Shown here: positions 6,742 through 16,586 of the stretch, in pieces
Layout: each line of letters begins with the position of its first letter
Position numbering within the stretch: the first letter of the stretch is position 1
Assembly: GCF_025252405.1 (NCBI RefSeq)
Contig: NZ_CP104307.1
Coordinates: forward strand, 3,286,001-3,350,000
From: Flavobacterium sp. TR2
GTDB lineage: Bacteria > Bacteroidota > Bacteroidia > Flavobacteriales > Flavobacteriaceae
Length of the DNA: 64,000 nucleotides
Direction: 5' to 3'
Translations under genes and position numbers: made by a program
Notes under the pieces: model-generated
Seen by the model: only the letters and a program-made list of their open reading frames with translations
Databases searched by the model: none
Told to the model about the DNA's origin: nothing

Positions 6742-7731
6742 ATGAAAGAAATATTTAAAAACTACTGGGCGCTGATCATTCCGATTTTTGTAGTACTGGC
6801 GGGATTGATTTTTTTCTTAAAAAATAATAATGATACCGATGACAATTTTATTGGAATGGTAGATGCATCTAGTGTTGATGTTGCCGCAGAATTTCCAGGC
6901 AGATTAGATTCATTACTGGTTAAGCAGGGCGATACGGTAAAAACAGGGCAGTTATTGGCAGTGCTTCGATCTAATGAAATAAATGCTATCAAAGCACAGG
7001 CGTTATCGGCTATAGATGCGGCAAAAGGACAGCAGGAACTCCTTACGCAAGGCGCAAGACCAGAACTTATTGAAGCCACTTCTAAGCTCTATCAAATCAG
7101 TCAGGAACAGTATAAGCTGTTCAGTACAACTTATGACCGCATGGAACGGCTGTATAATGAAGACGTAATATCGGGACAGGAAAAGGATGTTTCCTATTTT
7201 AAGTTTCAAGCGGCAAAAAAGGAAATGGAAACCGCTCAGTTAAACCTGCAGATGCTAAAAAATGGCACTCGACCAGAATTATTAAAAACGGCCAATGCGA
7301 TTGTAAAACAAGCCGAACAGGCTTACGAACTCACCAAGGCGCTTGGAGATAATACAAGAGTGTATGCTCCAGCAGATGGAGTGATTTCTAGCTTGGTGAC
7401 GCATCAGGGCGAAATTATCTCAATAGGTTATCCGATTATGACTATTGAGAAGAAAAATTCGACCATCATTAAATTTAATATCAGACAAGACAAATCAAAT
7501 CTGCTTAAAGTAGGAAGTAAGGTATCGGTTAAGGTTCCAGGCTGCGAACCAGAGACTTTTGATGCCGTTGTGCACACTATTGCGCCTACATTGGAGTTTG
7601 CAAATTGGGTGCCTTCCAAAGATAAAGGAGAGTTTGAATTGAGAACTTTTACCATAGAGGTAAAACCTGAAAACCTTGCACAAATTAAAGGGCTTCGCTC
7701 TGGCATGACTGCTTCTCTAATTCTTCGTTAA
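6742..7731 (+). CDS. HlyD/EmrA-type membrane fusion protein
   Basis: The 329-residue protein has one N-terminal membrane anchor (about residues 9-26), a split biotinyl-lipoyl domain (AAEFPGRLDSLLVKQGDTVKTGQLLA and, after the hairpin, RVYAPADGVISSLVTHQGE), an intervening alpha-helical hairpin with two ALxQ-type repeats, and a C-terminal beta-barrel domain. It bridges the inner-membrane transporter to the TolC-like channel in the periplasm. It overlaps the next gene by one base (TAATG). It resembles the YhiI/YbhG adaptors found with ABC-2 type exporters. Confidence 0.9.
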   Translation: MKEIFKNYWALIIPIFVVLAGLIFFLKNNNDTDDNFIGMVDASSVDVAAEFPGRLDSLLVKQGDTVKTGQLLAVLRSNEINAIKAQALSAIDAAKGQQELLTQGARPELIEATSKLYQISQEQYKLFSTTYDRMERLYNEDVISGQEKDVSYFKFQAAKKEMETAQLNLQMLKNGTRPELLKTANAIVKQAEQAYELTKALGDNTRVYAPADGVISSLVTHQGEIISIGYPIMTIEKKNSTIIKFNIRQDKSNLLKVGSKVSVKVPGCEPETFDAVVHTIAPTLEFANWVPSKDKGEFELRTFTIEVKPENLAQIKGLRSGMTASLILR

Positions 7732-8915
7732 TGAATTTTCTTGCCAGCATAATCATTAGGGAATGGAAGCGGATTCTGAGCTTGAAAGTTTTTTACTTAG
7801 TCATGCTTGTCGTTCCTATAGTATTGTTTTCGTTTTACGCTTTCATTTATCAGAAACAAGAAGCCAAACATCTTGCATTTGCTGTTTGGGATGAAGATCA
7901 AAGCGCTGTCAGCAGAGAATTGATTTTTCTATTGGAACAAAAAGAAGCCTTACAGATTACCAGAAGGGTAGGAAGTGAAGCAGAAGTAAAAAAACTGATA
8001 CAGGAAGGCAAAATATTGGGAGCCGTGCATTTTCCTGCAAATCTCCAAACGAATATCTACAGCCGACATCCAAGCACCGTGACTTTGTACACCAATGCGG
8101 CCGCGCTTGTTCCTGCCAAATTGGTTTATAAGGCTGTCGCCGAAGTGATCATTACGGGCAGTACAGGCATAACTTTGCAGAAGCTTGTAAAAACAGGAAT
8201 GAAATCTGATCAGGCAATGGCTATTGCAAATCCGATAAGCCTAAATACCTATCAGCTTTACAATCCGACTTACAATTATCAGGAATACTTAGTTCCTGGA
8301 TTAATAACGGTCGGAATGCAGATGATTCTCATTATAAGCTGTATGCTGGCTTTAAATTATGAATGGATTACAGGAACGATGCACGATTTGTATGACGCCT
8401 CAAGAGGTTCTGCAGTTATAGCGATTGTAGGAAAAACTATAGCGCATCTTGTCATCAGCTGGATTAATTTTATCATAATTGTTGGCATTATTTTTCCTTT
8501 TTTTGATATTGGTATTCCTGCGGCAACAGGCAATTTTTTTGTAATGTATACAATGCTTTCTCTAGCTTGCATTGGCATTGGTATGTTTATATCGGCTTTG
8601 TTCAAAGATGTAATGCTTTCAGGAGATGTCGCCCTATTTTATACTTCTCCAGCTTTTGTCTTCAGCGGATTTACTTTCCCCAGATGGGCAATGCCTTGGT
8701 ACGATCAGTATTATGCGCTTATTATGCCTTACACCTCGTTTTTGGATGGATTTTTTAAGGTTTATTATATGAATCTGCCATTGAAATACGCTCTCGGAGA
8801 TTTGTCCAAACTCTTGCTGTTTTGCGTCGTAATGTATCCGACTGCTATGTTGTTGTTTAAACGTCAATTTAATTCGATTAAAAATGAAAAAGAAACCGCA
8901 ACAATCACTGATTAA
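7731..8915 (+). CDS. ABC-2 type exporter permease (first)
   Basis: This 394-residue inner-membrane protein shows the ABC-2 layout: one N-terminal membrane helix (about residues 20-40), a periplasmic domain of about 130 residues, then five or six helices in the C-terminal half, including the stretch with VPGLITVGMQMILIISC. It is of the YhhJ/YbhS kind. It overlaps the next permease by 32 bases, which suggests coupled translation and a heterodimer. No ATP-binding protein or domain is present in the gene or its neighbours. Confidence 0.88.
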   Translation: MNFLASIIIREWKRILSLKVFYLVMLVVPIVLFSFYAFIYQKQEAKHLAFAVWDEDQSAVSRELIFLLEQKEALQITRRVGSEAEVKKLIQEGKILGAVHFPANLQTNIYSRHPSTVTLYTNAAALVPAKLVYKAVAEVIITGSTGITLQKLVKTGMKSDQAMAIANPISLNTYQLYNPTYNYQEYLVPGLITVGMQMILIISCMLALNYEWITGTMHDLYDASRGSAVIAIVGKTIAHLVISWINFIIIVGIIFPFFDIGIPAATGNFFVMYTMLSLACIGIGMFISALFKDVMLSGDVALFYTSPAFVFSGFTFPRWAMPWYDQYYALIMPYTSFLDGFFKVYYMNLPLKYALGDLSKLLLFCVVMYPTAMLLFKRQFNSIKNEKETATITD

Positions 8916-10044
8916 GCTTTTTTTGAGAGAAGCTTCACAAGTGGTAAAAGATCATAGCTTGCTGCTGACGCTTCTGATTGCTCCGTTGCTTTATGCTTTT
9001 TTTTACGGGAGCATTTACATTAATAAAGAAGAATTTGACGTAAAACTGGCGGTTGTTGATGATGATAATTCCAGATTGTCCCGTTTGTTGCAGCAAAATA
9101 TTGACGATTCTCCGATAGTAGAACTTATTCATTTTTCTAATCTTGAACAGGCCAAAGAACAGATGTATCAAGGCAATTGTCAGGGCTATTTTTATATTCC
9201 AGAAGGAACAGAAGCCAATTTGCTGAGCTTAAAGCAAAGCAATGTCGTATTGGCAATTAATGCCGCAAGATTTCTGCCTTCGAGCGATCTCTTATTGAAT
9301 GTCCAACAAATATGTCTGACGATTGGAGCAGGAGTGAGGCTTCAGTATTACCAAAAGAAAGAAGGCATGAGCACGACTATTGCTATGGAAAATGTAATGC
9401 CTGTAAATTTAGATTATCGCCCATTATTTAATGAAAGATCGAGTTACGGTGCATTTTTGCTGCCAGGATTGCTTGCCCTTATTTTGCAGCAAACACTTTT
9501 GATTGGCTTATGCGAAAGCGTTGCAGGCGAGCGTCAGCGTTCGCGCATAGGCGAATGGTTGGGTTCAGGCATTTCAAATGGCATTTGGGGCAAAGGATTA
9601 TTTTATCTGATTCTTTTTTCTTCGTACGGCTTTTTCTTTTTAAATGTAAATTACAAACTGCTTAATTTACCCATGAGAGGCAACGGATTCGAACTAAGTG
9701 TACTGCTGCTTTTGTTCATTCTTACCTTAATTCCGATGGCTCAGTTTATAGGTTCCTTGTTTAAATCTCAGCTGCTCTGTCTGCAGGTGATGGCTTTTTC
9801 AACCTATCCGATTTTCTTGATTACAGGGTACAGCTGGCCGTTTGAATCACTTCCGCTGGTATTGCAATGGTTATCCAACCTTTTGCCGACAACGCCCTTT
9901 ATTGTGCTGTATACGTCTATCGTGCAATCGGGTGCGAGTTTATGGGATAACCCATCGGTTTTATTGCATCTTATACTGCTTTTTGCTTTTTATAGTACGA
10001 TCTGTTTTGTTCGCTTAAGCCATTTGACACGTAAGGAGTTATGA
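8884..10044 (+). CDS. ABC-2 type exporter permease (second)
   Basis: The 386-residue protein has the same topology as its partner: a helix near residues 25-45, a large periplasmic domain, then a C-terminal membrane bundle beginning at LLPGLLALILQQTLLIGL and ending with several helices. It would pair with the first permease to form the membrane channel of a tripartite exporter. It is the last gene of the operon; its stop is followed by short tandem repeats and palindromes, not by an ATPase gene. The energy source must therefore be encoded elsewhere or be unusual. Confidence 0.88.
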   Translation: MKKKPQQSLIKLFLREASQVVKDHSLLLTLLIAPLLYAFFYGSIYINKEEFDVKLAVVDDDNSRLSRLLQQNIDDSPIVELIHFSNLEQAKEQMYQGNCQGYFYIPEGTEANLLSLKQSNVVLAINAARFLPSSDLLLNVQQICLTIGAGVRLQYYQKKEGMSTTIAMENVMPVNLDYRPLFNERSSYGAFLLPGLLALILQQTLLIGLCESVAGERQRSRIGEWLGSGISNGIWGKGLFYLILFSSYGFFFLNVNYKLLNLPMRGNGFELSVLLLLFILTLIPMAQFIGSLFKSQLLCLQVMAFSTYPIFLITGYSWPFESLPLVLQWLSNLLPTTPFIVLYTSIVQSGASLWDNPSVLLHLILLFAFYSTICFVRLSHLTRKEL

Positions 10045-10073
10045 ATTATGAATTATGAATTGTGAATTGTGAT
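10041..10073 (+). repeat. 7-bp tandem repeat
   Basis: Three ATGAATT units followed by GTGAATT and a partial unit begin within the stop codon of the second permease gene. Slippage here would change only the 3' flank. Confidence 0.7.
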
Positions 10074-10129
10074 GTTGCATTAATAGCTCATAATTTTTTT
10101 TTGCTCTATACGTATATAATCAAGCATAG

Positions 10130-10350
10130 CCCGTGGTTTCAACCACGGGAATACGGTTGATATGCGCATAAACGATTTTCGAAATATTCAAAACATAGCC
10201 CGTGGTTTCAACCACGGTTTTTTTTGAATAGGCTCCAGCTTTAGCTGGAGTTTATATAAAGCGAATCAAAAAGGCTTTAGCCAAAAATTGCGCGATTTGG
10301 CTAAAGCCTTTTAGGAGCCATCTTTAAATCCCTCTAGCTTTAGCTAGAGG
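10130..10350. repeat. Cluster of five REP-like palindromes
   Basis: Five short palindromes lie in 220 bases: CCCGTGGTT-TC-AACCACGGG (10130-10149) and a near-identical copy (10200-10217), CTCCAGCT-TT-AGCTGGAG (10233-10250), a larger stem AAGGCTTTAGCC / GGCTAAAGCCTT (10270-10311), and CCTCTAGCT-TT-AGCTAGAGG (10331-10350). They look like the REP/BIME elements mobilised by REP-associated tyrosine transposases. No such transposase gene is in the window. The rest of the 10045-10559 gap, up to the porin, shows no gene. Confidence 0.75.
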
Positions 10351-10559
10351 CAATTCAATAAATTTTAATATTTAGAAAGGTTGCTTGCTTAATGGCATTT
10401 GCCTGATAGCTATCGAGAAAGAATCAAATAAAATAAAAACGATAATCTGCTCAATCTGCCAAATCTGCAAGAGAAAAATAAAATAAGCAAAATGCTGGAA
10501 TAAACTGTGTTTTACGATTTTATCCCAGCATTTCTTATTGAGCTAGTTATTAAAATACG

Positions 10560-11753
10560 TTATAATACCACTAGAGGAGAAATCACACCAAGCATAATTC
10601 TTCCGCTTGTAGAATTAGATTGCCCTAAGTCAGTTTTGGCATAATCGCTGTAATTGTAGAATCGGGCTACATAAGTGGCAAAAAACTTTAAGTTGAAGTT
10701 TTTAATCGGATAAAATTCTACAGTAGGAATAACGCCCCATGCCGTGCGAATTCGGTTCGAACTCACATTAGGGTCTGGTATTTCTTTCCAAGAAGCTTTG
10801 CTTACCATTCCGATAGCCGAAATTTTCCATTGCTCATTCAGAGAATATACAGTTCTTAGCCAATGTTCTATGTAATATACATTTTCTGCAGCGTGATCTA
10901 ATACAGTATCTGGAATAATATTGGTAACAACCCCCGTCCGGTCTAAATCTTCGCTGCTCCATTTGAAATCATACTGGAAAAGCCATTTTTTAGTTCTAAA
11001 CTGATTACCTAATGCGGTATAATACATATTTACAGGCCTTCCATTTTTTGTAGCTTCCTGAAAAATACTGAAACTATAAATGGTTTTAAATTTTCCGTCC
11101 AAAAAACTTCCGTTCCAGTTTCCAACATAAGCCGCAGGAAATTTTGCTTCTTCAACATCTGGCACATTCTGATACAATTCAGAAAAAGTTTTGGTTCTGG
11201 AATTTAAAATCTGTCCCGAAAAGGTATGATTGGCATTTAGTTTCCAGTTTACTTGAACTCCGGTTAAAAAGTTATCCGAATTATCCACAATATCATTGTA
11301 CTGATAAATGTCAATGGGATTCATATCAAACTCATAACCGCCCCAGTTTGCTGTCATTTTTCCAATTGCAATACTTGTTCTGTTGGATATATTGTACCCA
11401 ATAAAAGCCAAGTCTGTAGAACTTGAAATGTTATCTGTAGACTGCGGTTCAGTTTCTTTAGTATATCGGTCTCTAAACCTAAAAAACACTTTGTCCTTAT
11501 ACACTTTCCCTTTTACTTCCAATCTAAACTGGTTTACTTCAAATTTACTGCCAGTATATTTTCCATCCTCTATATAAGTATTAAAGCCTAATTGAGTATT
11601 GAAAATTAAATCAACATTATTCAGCAAATCAACTTTGGTCGCTTTTATTAAGGGAGTTTTATGGTTAAGAACCGTATCAGCCTGTTTTTCCTGCTGTGCG
11701 TATGCACCCGCAGCCAGAAAAACGCTTAAAATTATTGAAGTTAAGATACGCAT
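10560..11753 (-). CDS. Porin of the phosphate-selective O/P type
   Basis: This 397-residue protein has a signal peptide (residues 1-20, ending AYAQ) and a beta-barrel pattern of alternating hydrophobic and aromatic residues, with strands such as FRLEVKGKVYKDKVFFRFRDRY and a C-terminal strand ending in hydrophobic residues. It resembles the OprO/OprP porin superfamily. It is the last gene of a four-gene operon with asparaginase, aspartate decarboxylase and aspartate:alanine antiporter, 20 bases after the asparaginase stop. Its context suggests it admits asparagine, aspartate or short peptides through the outer membrane; that substrate is inferred. Confidence 0.75.
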   Translation of the reverse strand: MRILTSIILSVFLAAGAYAQQEKQADTVLNHKTPLIKATKVDLLNNVDLIFNTQLGFNTYIEDGKYTGSKFEVNQFRLEVKGKVYKDKVFFRFRDRYTKETEPQSTDNISSSTDLAFIGYNISNRTSIAIGKMTANWGGYEFDMNPIDIYQYNDIVDNSDNFLTGVQVNWKLNANHTFSGQILNSRTKTFSELYQNVPDVEEAKFPAAYVGNWNGSFLDGKFKTIYSFSIFQEATKNGRPVNMYYTALGNQFRTKKWLFQYDFKWSSEDLDRTGVVTNIIPDTVLDHAAENVYYIEHWLRTVYSLNEQWKISAIGMVSKASWKEIPDPNVSSNRIRTAWGVIPTVEFYPIKNFNLKFFATYVARFYNYSDYAKTDLGQSNSTSGRIMLGVISPLVVL

Positions 11754-11773
11754 AATTTACAAGTTCAAGTTAT

Positions 11774-12823
11774 TTAGTACTCAAAGAAATACTCTTGCAG
11801 TTTTTTACTGTCATTGGTTTGGGTAAGTCCCAGCATTAATAAGATTCTCGCTTTTTGCGGAATTAAATCATCTGCAACTATAGTCCCAAGTTTCTGATCG
11901 TCTGTTTCATCTAACAAAGTCACTCTTCCAGACGGAACTCTAGAAGCTCTTGCCACAACAACCCCTTTTTTAACAGCACTAGCCACAGCATCTGAGTTGG
12001 CTTTATTTAAATTTCCGTTGCCGAGCCCGCCTGTTATAATGCCTTTTGCACCGTTAGCCACATAAGCATTTATCGCCGTTGCTGGAGCATCTGCGTACAA
12101 TTCGACTACATCTACTTCAGGCAAAGTGGTCAATCCTGTAATATCAAACGGTGTATTTTTGTTGGTTTTTCTTAACGGAGTTTCATACAGGCTGACTTTC
12201 CCGTCATAAACCTGCCCGATCGGACCGCTGTTTGGAGCTGTAAAGGCATTTAAATGTGTGGTGCTGGTTTTTACAGCATTTCTTCCCGTAAAAATATATT
12301 CATTAAACACTAGCAAAACACCACTGTGAGCCGCCTGTTTTGAGGCAGCAAGAGTGACTGCATCGTACAAATTTTTTGGACCGTCTGCGCTTATGGCTGT
12401 TGCAGGACGCATAGAACCAGTAATGATCACAGGTTTGTCATATCGTATGGTAAGCGATAAAAAATAAGCGGTTTCTTCCTGCGTGTCGGTTCCGTGCGTG
12501 ATTACAATCCCGTCGGCTTCGTTGTTTTTATAAATTTCGTTGATTCTTTTATTCAGCTTAATCCAAATATCCACCGTCATATCCTGACTTCCTACATTCG
12601 AAATCTGTTCTCCCGAAATTTCTGCAACTTTCTCAATTCCTGGCACGGCTGCTATTAAGTCTTTTATGGGCAATTGTCCAGAAGTATAAGCCGAACGGTC
12701 TGCTGAAGCACCTTGTCCTGCAATTGTTCCTCCAGTTGCAAGTATTTTGATTCTAGGCAATTTCTGAGCGCAAATGCCCGTTACTAATAAAACGGATAAT
12801 AATAAAGTAAATAGATTTTTCAT
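11774..12823 (-). CDS. ansB: Periplasmic L-asparaginase (type II)
   Basis: The 349-residue enzyme has a signal peptide (about residues 1-19, ending TGICAQ) and both asparaginase signatures: KILATGGTIAGQG with the nucleophilic Thr, and ITHGTDTQEETAYF with the second Thr and Asp. The Lys of the active-site network appears in GPKNLYDAV. It hydrolyses asparagine to aspartate and ammonia in the periplasm. It lies in an operon with the aspartate decarboxylase (29 bases upstream) and porin (20 bases downstream), so its product is probably the substrate of the antiporter and decarboxylase. Confidence 0.93.
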   Translation of the reverse strand: MKNLFTLLLSVLLVTGICAQKLPRIKILATGGTIAGQGASADRSAYTSGQLPIKDLIAAVPGIEKVAEISGEQISNVGSQDMTVDIWIKLNKRINEIYKNNEADGIVITHGTDTQEETAYFLSLTIRYDKPVIITGSMRPATAISADGPKNLYDAVTLAASKQAAHSGVLLVFNEYIFTGRNAVKTSTTHLNAFTAPNSGPIGQVYDGKVSLYETPLRKTNKNTPFDITGLTTLPEVDVVELYADAPATAINAYVANGAKGIITGGLGNGNLNKANSDAVASAVKKGVVVARASRVPSGRVTLLDETDDQKLGTIVADDLIPQKARILLMLGLTQTNDSKKLQEYFFEY

Positions 12824-12852
12824 AGATTAAATGTTTATAATTGAAGATTCTA

Positions 12853-14499
12853 TTATTTTTTTGAGTTTTCCCAACTGGTAACATATTCCATTAAAATTTT
12901 ACGGATATTTTTTCCTAATATCAGATAACTTTCAGTTGGAAGATTGGCAAGAGAAACCCTGATGCTCCATTCCGGGCCTGCAAAACCGCCTCCATTTAAA
13001 AGTACGATTGCTGTTTTTTCTGCTAAACGGAATAAGACATCAACAGGTTCGAAATTCGTTTTCAGCCAATTGGCAAAATCATCACCATAAAAGTGTTTTG
13101 CAGCTACCATAACATCAATTTCAGAGTAATATCCCGCTCGCATCGGATCTTCAAGAATTGGAACTTCTAATCCTTCCCATAACAAATTAAGACGTTTGCG
13201 GATAATAGATTGCGTAAGAGTTTTGTAAACATCCTGCGTATCTAAGAGACAAAATGCAGAAAAAAGCATCATTTGAAATTGCTGAGGTAAAGATAATCCA
13301 GCAGTATGATTTAAAGCCACTTGTCGGCTGTCGGCAACAAGTCTGTCAATAAATTTGATTTTTTCTGGCTCTAGTGTCAAAGTCGAATAACGCTCGTGCA
13401 GTTCTTTTTTAAGAGCAGGACTTAAATGGGCTATTTTTTTATCAAAAATATTGTCCTGATGAATCGCTATAGTGCCCAATCTCCAGCCAGTGCAGCCAAA
13501 ATATTTGGAGAATGAATATACTGTAATCGTATTATGCGGAATAACAGCCATTAAGGATCTAAAATTATTAATGAATGTTCCATAAACATCATCAGTAATA
13601 ATCATCAGTTCCGGATTATGATTTTTTACAATATCTGCTATGTAATTTAATGTTTCGCTGCTCATGGCAGATGATGGCGGATTGCTTGGATTTACCACAA
13701 AAGCCACTTTTACTGCTGGATCTTTCAGTTTGTCCAATTCAGAATTTGGATATTGCCAAGTATGAAAACCATTTTCACCAGTTCCGCTTGCTTCGACATA
13801 TACAACATCAAATTTGTATCGCTCTAATTGCGGAATTTCGATATATGGCGTAAACGTAGGAGTAAGGAGTGCTATTTTATCACCGCGTTCGGTAAGGTGA
13901 TTTTGCATAAACGAATCAAAAATATAGCACATTGCAGCTGTTCCCCCTTCAACAGCAAAAATATCATATTTGCCTTTGTCGTTTCCAACGCCGCACATTT
14001 CCTGCACCAAATAATCATGAACTACGATTTCTATCTGGCTTAACATACGATCAGGGACAGGATAGTTAAACCCGATTACGGCTTCTATCCATTCGCGAAT
14101 CCATGCATCGCCATCAAAATCATGTTTATCGACACCGTAATGGTATGTTTTTTCTAAAAGCGAAGCTCCTGGTGCATCTTTATGTTTGGCTAAAAATGCT
14201 TCAAAACGAGAAGCTACTCCAGTTTTGTTCTGCACAATTCCTGCCAGTATGCCTTGCTCTTCCATAACATTGCGGCATTCTTCTAATGCGAATTGACCAA
14301 AAAGGAAAAAAGCTTCTCTAGGAACGGTAGCAATCCAGTTTGGGTTTCCTCTACCGGCATTAAGTGTTATTGCTGTCGATTTCAGCGCGCTTTCTTCTGC
14401 CAAATGAATTAATTCATTTTTAATTTCAAATGGGCTGAGAGTCTGAAGTGTTTTTTCTACCTCTCGTGATGTCTTTATTTTAGAAATATCAATTGCCAT
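12853..14499 (-). CDS. aspD: Aspartate 4-decarboxylase (PLP-dependent)
   Basis: This 548-residue protein is a fold-type I PLP enzyme of the aspartate 4-decarboxylase family, longer than a usual aspartate aminotransferase. The PLP lysine is in YSFSKYFGCTGWRLG, the cofactor Asp/Tyr is in IITDDVYGTF and the N-terminal substrate loop is in NAGRGNPNW. It converts L-aspartate to L-alanine and CO2 in the cytoplasm and may also transaminate. The frame opens with a TTG at 14505, but the ATG two codons later (14499) is the likelier start. It is 34 bases after the antiporter gene, and the pair resembles the aspD-aspT system of lactic acid bacteria. Confidence 0.92.
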   Translation of the reverse strand: MAIDISKIKTSREVEKTLQTLSPFEIKNELIHLAEESALKSTAITLNAGRGNPNWIATVPREAFFLFGQFALEECRNVMEEQGILAGIVQNKTGVASRFEAFLAKHKDAPGASLLEKTYHYGVDKHDFDGDAWIREWIEAVIGFNYPVPDRMLSQIEIVVHDYLVQEMCGVGNDKGKYDIFAVEGGTAAMCYIFDSFMQNHLTERGDKIALLTPTFTPYIEIPQLERYKFDVVYVEASGTGENGFHTWQYPNSELDKLKDPAVKVAFVVNPSNPPSSAMSSETLNYIADIVKNHNPELMIITDDVYGTFINNFRSLMAVIPHNTITVYSFSKYFGCTGWRLGTIAIHQDNIFDKKIAHLSPALKKELHERYSTLTLEPEKIKFIDRLVADSRQVALNHTAGLSLPQQFQMMLFSAFCLLDTQDVYKTLTQSIIRKRLNLLWEGLEVPILEDPMRAGYYSEIDVMVAAKHFYGDDFANWLKTNFEPVDVLFRLAEKTAIVLLNGGGFAGPEWSIRVSLANLPTESYLILGKNIRKILMEYVTSWENSKK

Positions 14500-14533
14500 A
14501 TCCAAAATGTTTAGAGATTATATAAAAATTCGA

Positions 14534-16228
14534 TTAACTCATGATTAAAATGATGACGACGCCCCATATAATGAGCAGCGTATTGCCCACCGCATAGGTT
14601 ACGGTATACCCCAGAGCAGGTGTTTTGCTTTTTACAGCATCTTGCAAAGCTCCTAAGGCGGCAGTGGTAGTTCTTGCACCAGCAGCGCATCCTAAGGTTA
14701 TAATAGGGTGGAATTTGAAAATATATCTTCCGATGAGAAGTCCAAGAATTAACGGTATCGCAGTTGCCGCCGCACCCGCAATGAAAAGTCCCCAACCGGC
14801 CTCTTGAAATCCTACAATAAAACTTGGGCCAGCAGTAATACCTACTACGGCTATAAAAATGTTCAATCCAACATTATTCATAATCCACAAAGCAGGTTCT
14901 GGAATGCGTCCAAAAGTAGGGTGCTGGCCTCTTAACCATCCGAAGAAAAGTCCCGAGATTAAGGCGCCTCCGCTGGTACTAAGGCTAATAGGCACTCCGC
15001 CAATTTTTATCGTCAATGCGCCAAGCAATCCTCCTAGCACTATTCCTAAACCAACAAAAGCCATATCTGTAGAATTTGTGGGACGGTCAGGATAGCCAAT
15101 ATGCGTTGCAACTTGATCAACATCGCGTTTAATGCCAATAAGTTCGATCATGTCTCCTTTTTGCATAACCGTATTAGGTAAAATCGGCATCTGAATTCCT
15201 GATCGTTTTAATGATCTGACTACAACGCCATGCATATATTTTAAATGACGCAAATCGGCAAGCGTTTTGTCTACCACTTCTTTATTTACAATCAAAACGC
15301 TTAAAACTTCGACAGGAAAATTAAGCAGTTCAATGTCTAGAACTTCCTTTTCATTAACCGCAACATAATTCATCATGAATTCTCTTCTGCCACCCAAAGC
15401 GATAACATCATTTTCGTGAATGACGATTTCTGGAGAAGCGTCTATAATTTCTTTACCTTTTCTAATGCGCTGTATAAATAAGCGTCTGCCTTTACTTTCG
15501 AGTTCATTTTCGATTTCCAAGACTGTTTTGTTGCAGGCGTAAGATTGCGCAGAAATCACATAGGCATTGTATATCACGCGATCGTAAGCAGAGGCAATGC
15601 TCGGATCATCGCCAATAGCGTCTCCTCCAAGCTGGATTTCAAGTTCTTTTGCTTTTTCTACCAGATTGCCTCCTAATAATTTTGGGCCAATAGAAGCCAA
15701 TAGCCAAGCAGATCCCGCTGTTCCGAAAATATAGGTTACAGCATATGCAACTGGAATTTTGTTTATTAAAGCCGTTTTTTGATCGGCAGGAATCCCTAGC
15801 TGATTGATGGTGTCTGATGCAACGCCAATAACAGCCGAAATGGTTTGAGAACCGGCGAGCATACCAGCAGTCAGTCCCATATCATATCCCATGATTTTGC
15901 CTATAGCATACGGACATATCAGGCATAAGACGCAAACTACCGCAGCATAAAGCATTTGAGGCAATCCGTCTTTTTTTAGACCTCCAAAAAATTGAGGCCC
16001 CACGCTGTATCCAACAGCAAAAAGAAACATCAGGAAAAAAACCGATTTAACGTTAGGAGAAATCACAATGTCCAATTGCCCGACTAAAACACCGACAAGC
16101 AAAACACTGGTAACCGTTCCTAAAGAAAAGCTTCCGACTTTAAATTTTCCAATAAAGTAGCCTAGAGATAAGGTGAGAAAAATAGCCAATTCGGGATAAT
16201 CTTTTAATGTAGTAATAATCCAATCCAT
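14534..16228 (-). CDS. aspT: Aspartate:alanine antiporter
   Basis: The 564-residue inner-membrane protein has two hydrophobic halves (about residues 1-175 and 390-564) separated by a cytoplasmic region with two TrkA-C/RCK_C-like domains, the architecture of the AAEx family. Glycine-rich helices such as GFIVGF and [16 protein letters not shown] appear in both halves. It exchanges external aspartate for internal alanine; coupled to intracellular decarboxylation this consumes a proton and builds proton motive force. It is the first gene of the four-gene operon. No promoter consensus is obvious in the 100 bases upstream. Confidence 0.92.
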   Translation of the reverse strand: MDWIITTLKDYPELAIFLTLSLGYFIGKFKVGSFSLGTVTSVLLVGVLVGQLDIVISPNVKSVFFLMFLFAVGYSVGPQFFGGLKKDGLPQMLYAAVVCVLCLICPYAIGKIMGYDMGLTAGMLAGSQTISAVIGVASDTINQLGIPADQKTALINKIPVAYAVTYIFGTAGSAWLLASIGPKLLGGNLVEKAKELEIQLGGDAIGDDPSIASAYDRVIYNAYVISAQSYACNKTVLEIENELESKGRRLFIQRIRKGKEIIDASPEIVIHENDVIALGGRREFMMNYVAVNEKEVLDIELLNFPVEVLSVLIVNKEVVDKTLADLRHLKYMHGVVVRSLKRSGIQMPILPNTVMQKGDMIELIGIKRDVDQVATHIGYPDRPTNSTDMAFVGLGIVLGGLLGALTIKIGGVPISLSTSGGALISGLFFGWLRGQHPTFGRIPEPALWIMNNVGLNIFIAVVGITAGPSFIVGFQEAGWGLFIAGAAATAIPLILGLLIGRYIFKFHPIITLGCAAGARTTTAALGALQDAVKSKTPALGYTVTYAVGNTLLIIWGVVIILIMS

Positions 16229-16461
16229 AATTATTTGTTTTTAGTTTAGATATATCAATAATTGATTATGAAAATCGAAGGAGTAGGAAAAAGATTAATG
16301 GCTTGTAAGAACAGATTTTTTTAGGCACTTCAAAAATATGCCAGAAAGTGAGAATAATTGCATGAAATGATGAGTGGAGATGTTTCAAATTATAATTTGG
16401 AACAAGAAAAGTTGCAACGTAAAGTGGTTGTTTTTTGTACTGATAATGAGTTGTTTAAATG
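16229..16461. other. Upstream region of the asparagine operon
   Basis: This gap lies between aspT and the terminator of the DUF1254 gene. It must contain the operon's promoter, but I see no clear TAnnTTTG with a spaced -33 box and no open frame of note. Confidence 0.5.
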
Positions 16462-16531
16462 AAAAACCTCCGATTGGCCTGCACCCAAAAGTTTAGAGAC
16501 AATTTGAGGGCAGTTCAATCGGAGGTTTTTT
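16462..16531. terminator. Long-stem terminator with nested inverted repeat
   Basis: AAAAACCTCCGATTG and CAATCGGAGGTTTTT form a 15-base stem. The 39-base loop itself contains a near-palindrome (CTGCACCCAAA / TTTGAGGGCAG). It ends transcription of the DUF1254 gene on the minus strand and could also work on the plus strand. Confidence 0.75.
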
Positions 16532-16586
16532 ATTTCTAAAATATTTTAGACGCTAAATAAGTTCATTGGATATGATTTTCGGAATA

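Noticed and set aside
14511..14795. 94-codon frame on the minus strand overlapping aspT
   Set aside because: It is a shifted frame of the aspT 3' end; the aspT frame has clear membrane-protein signatures.
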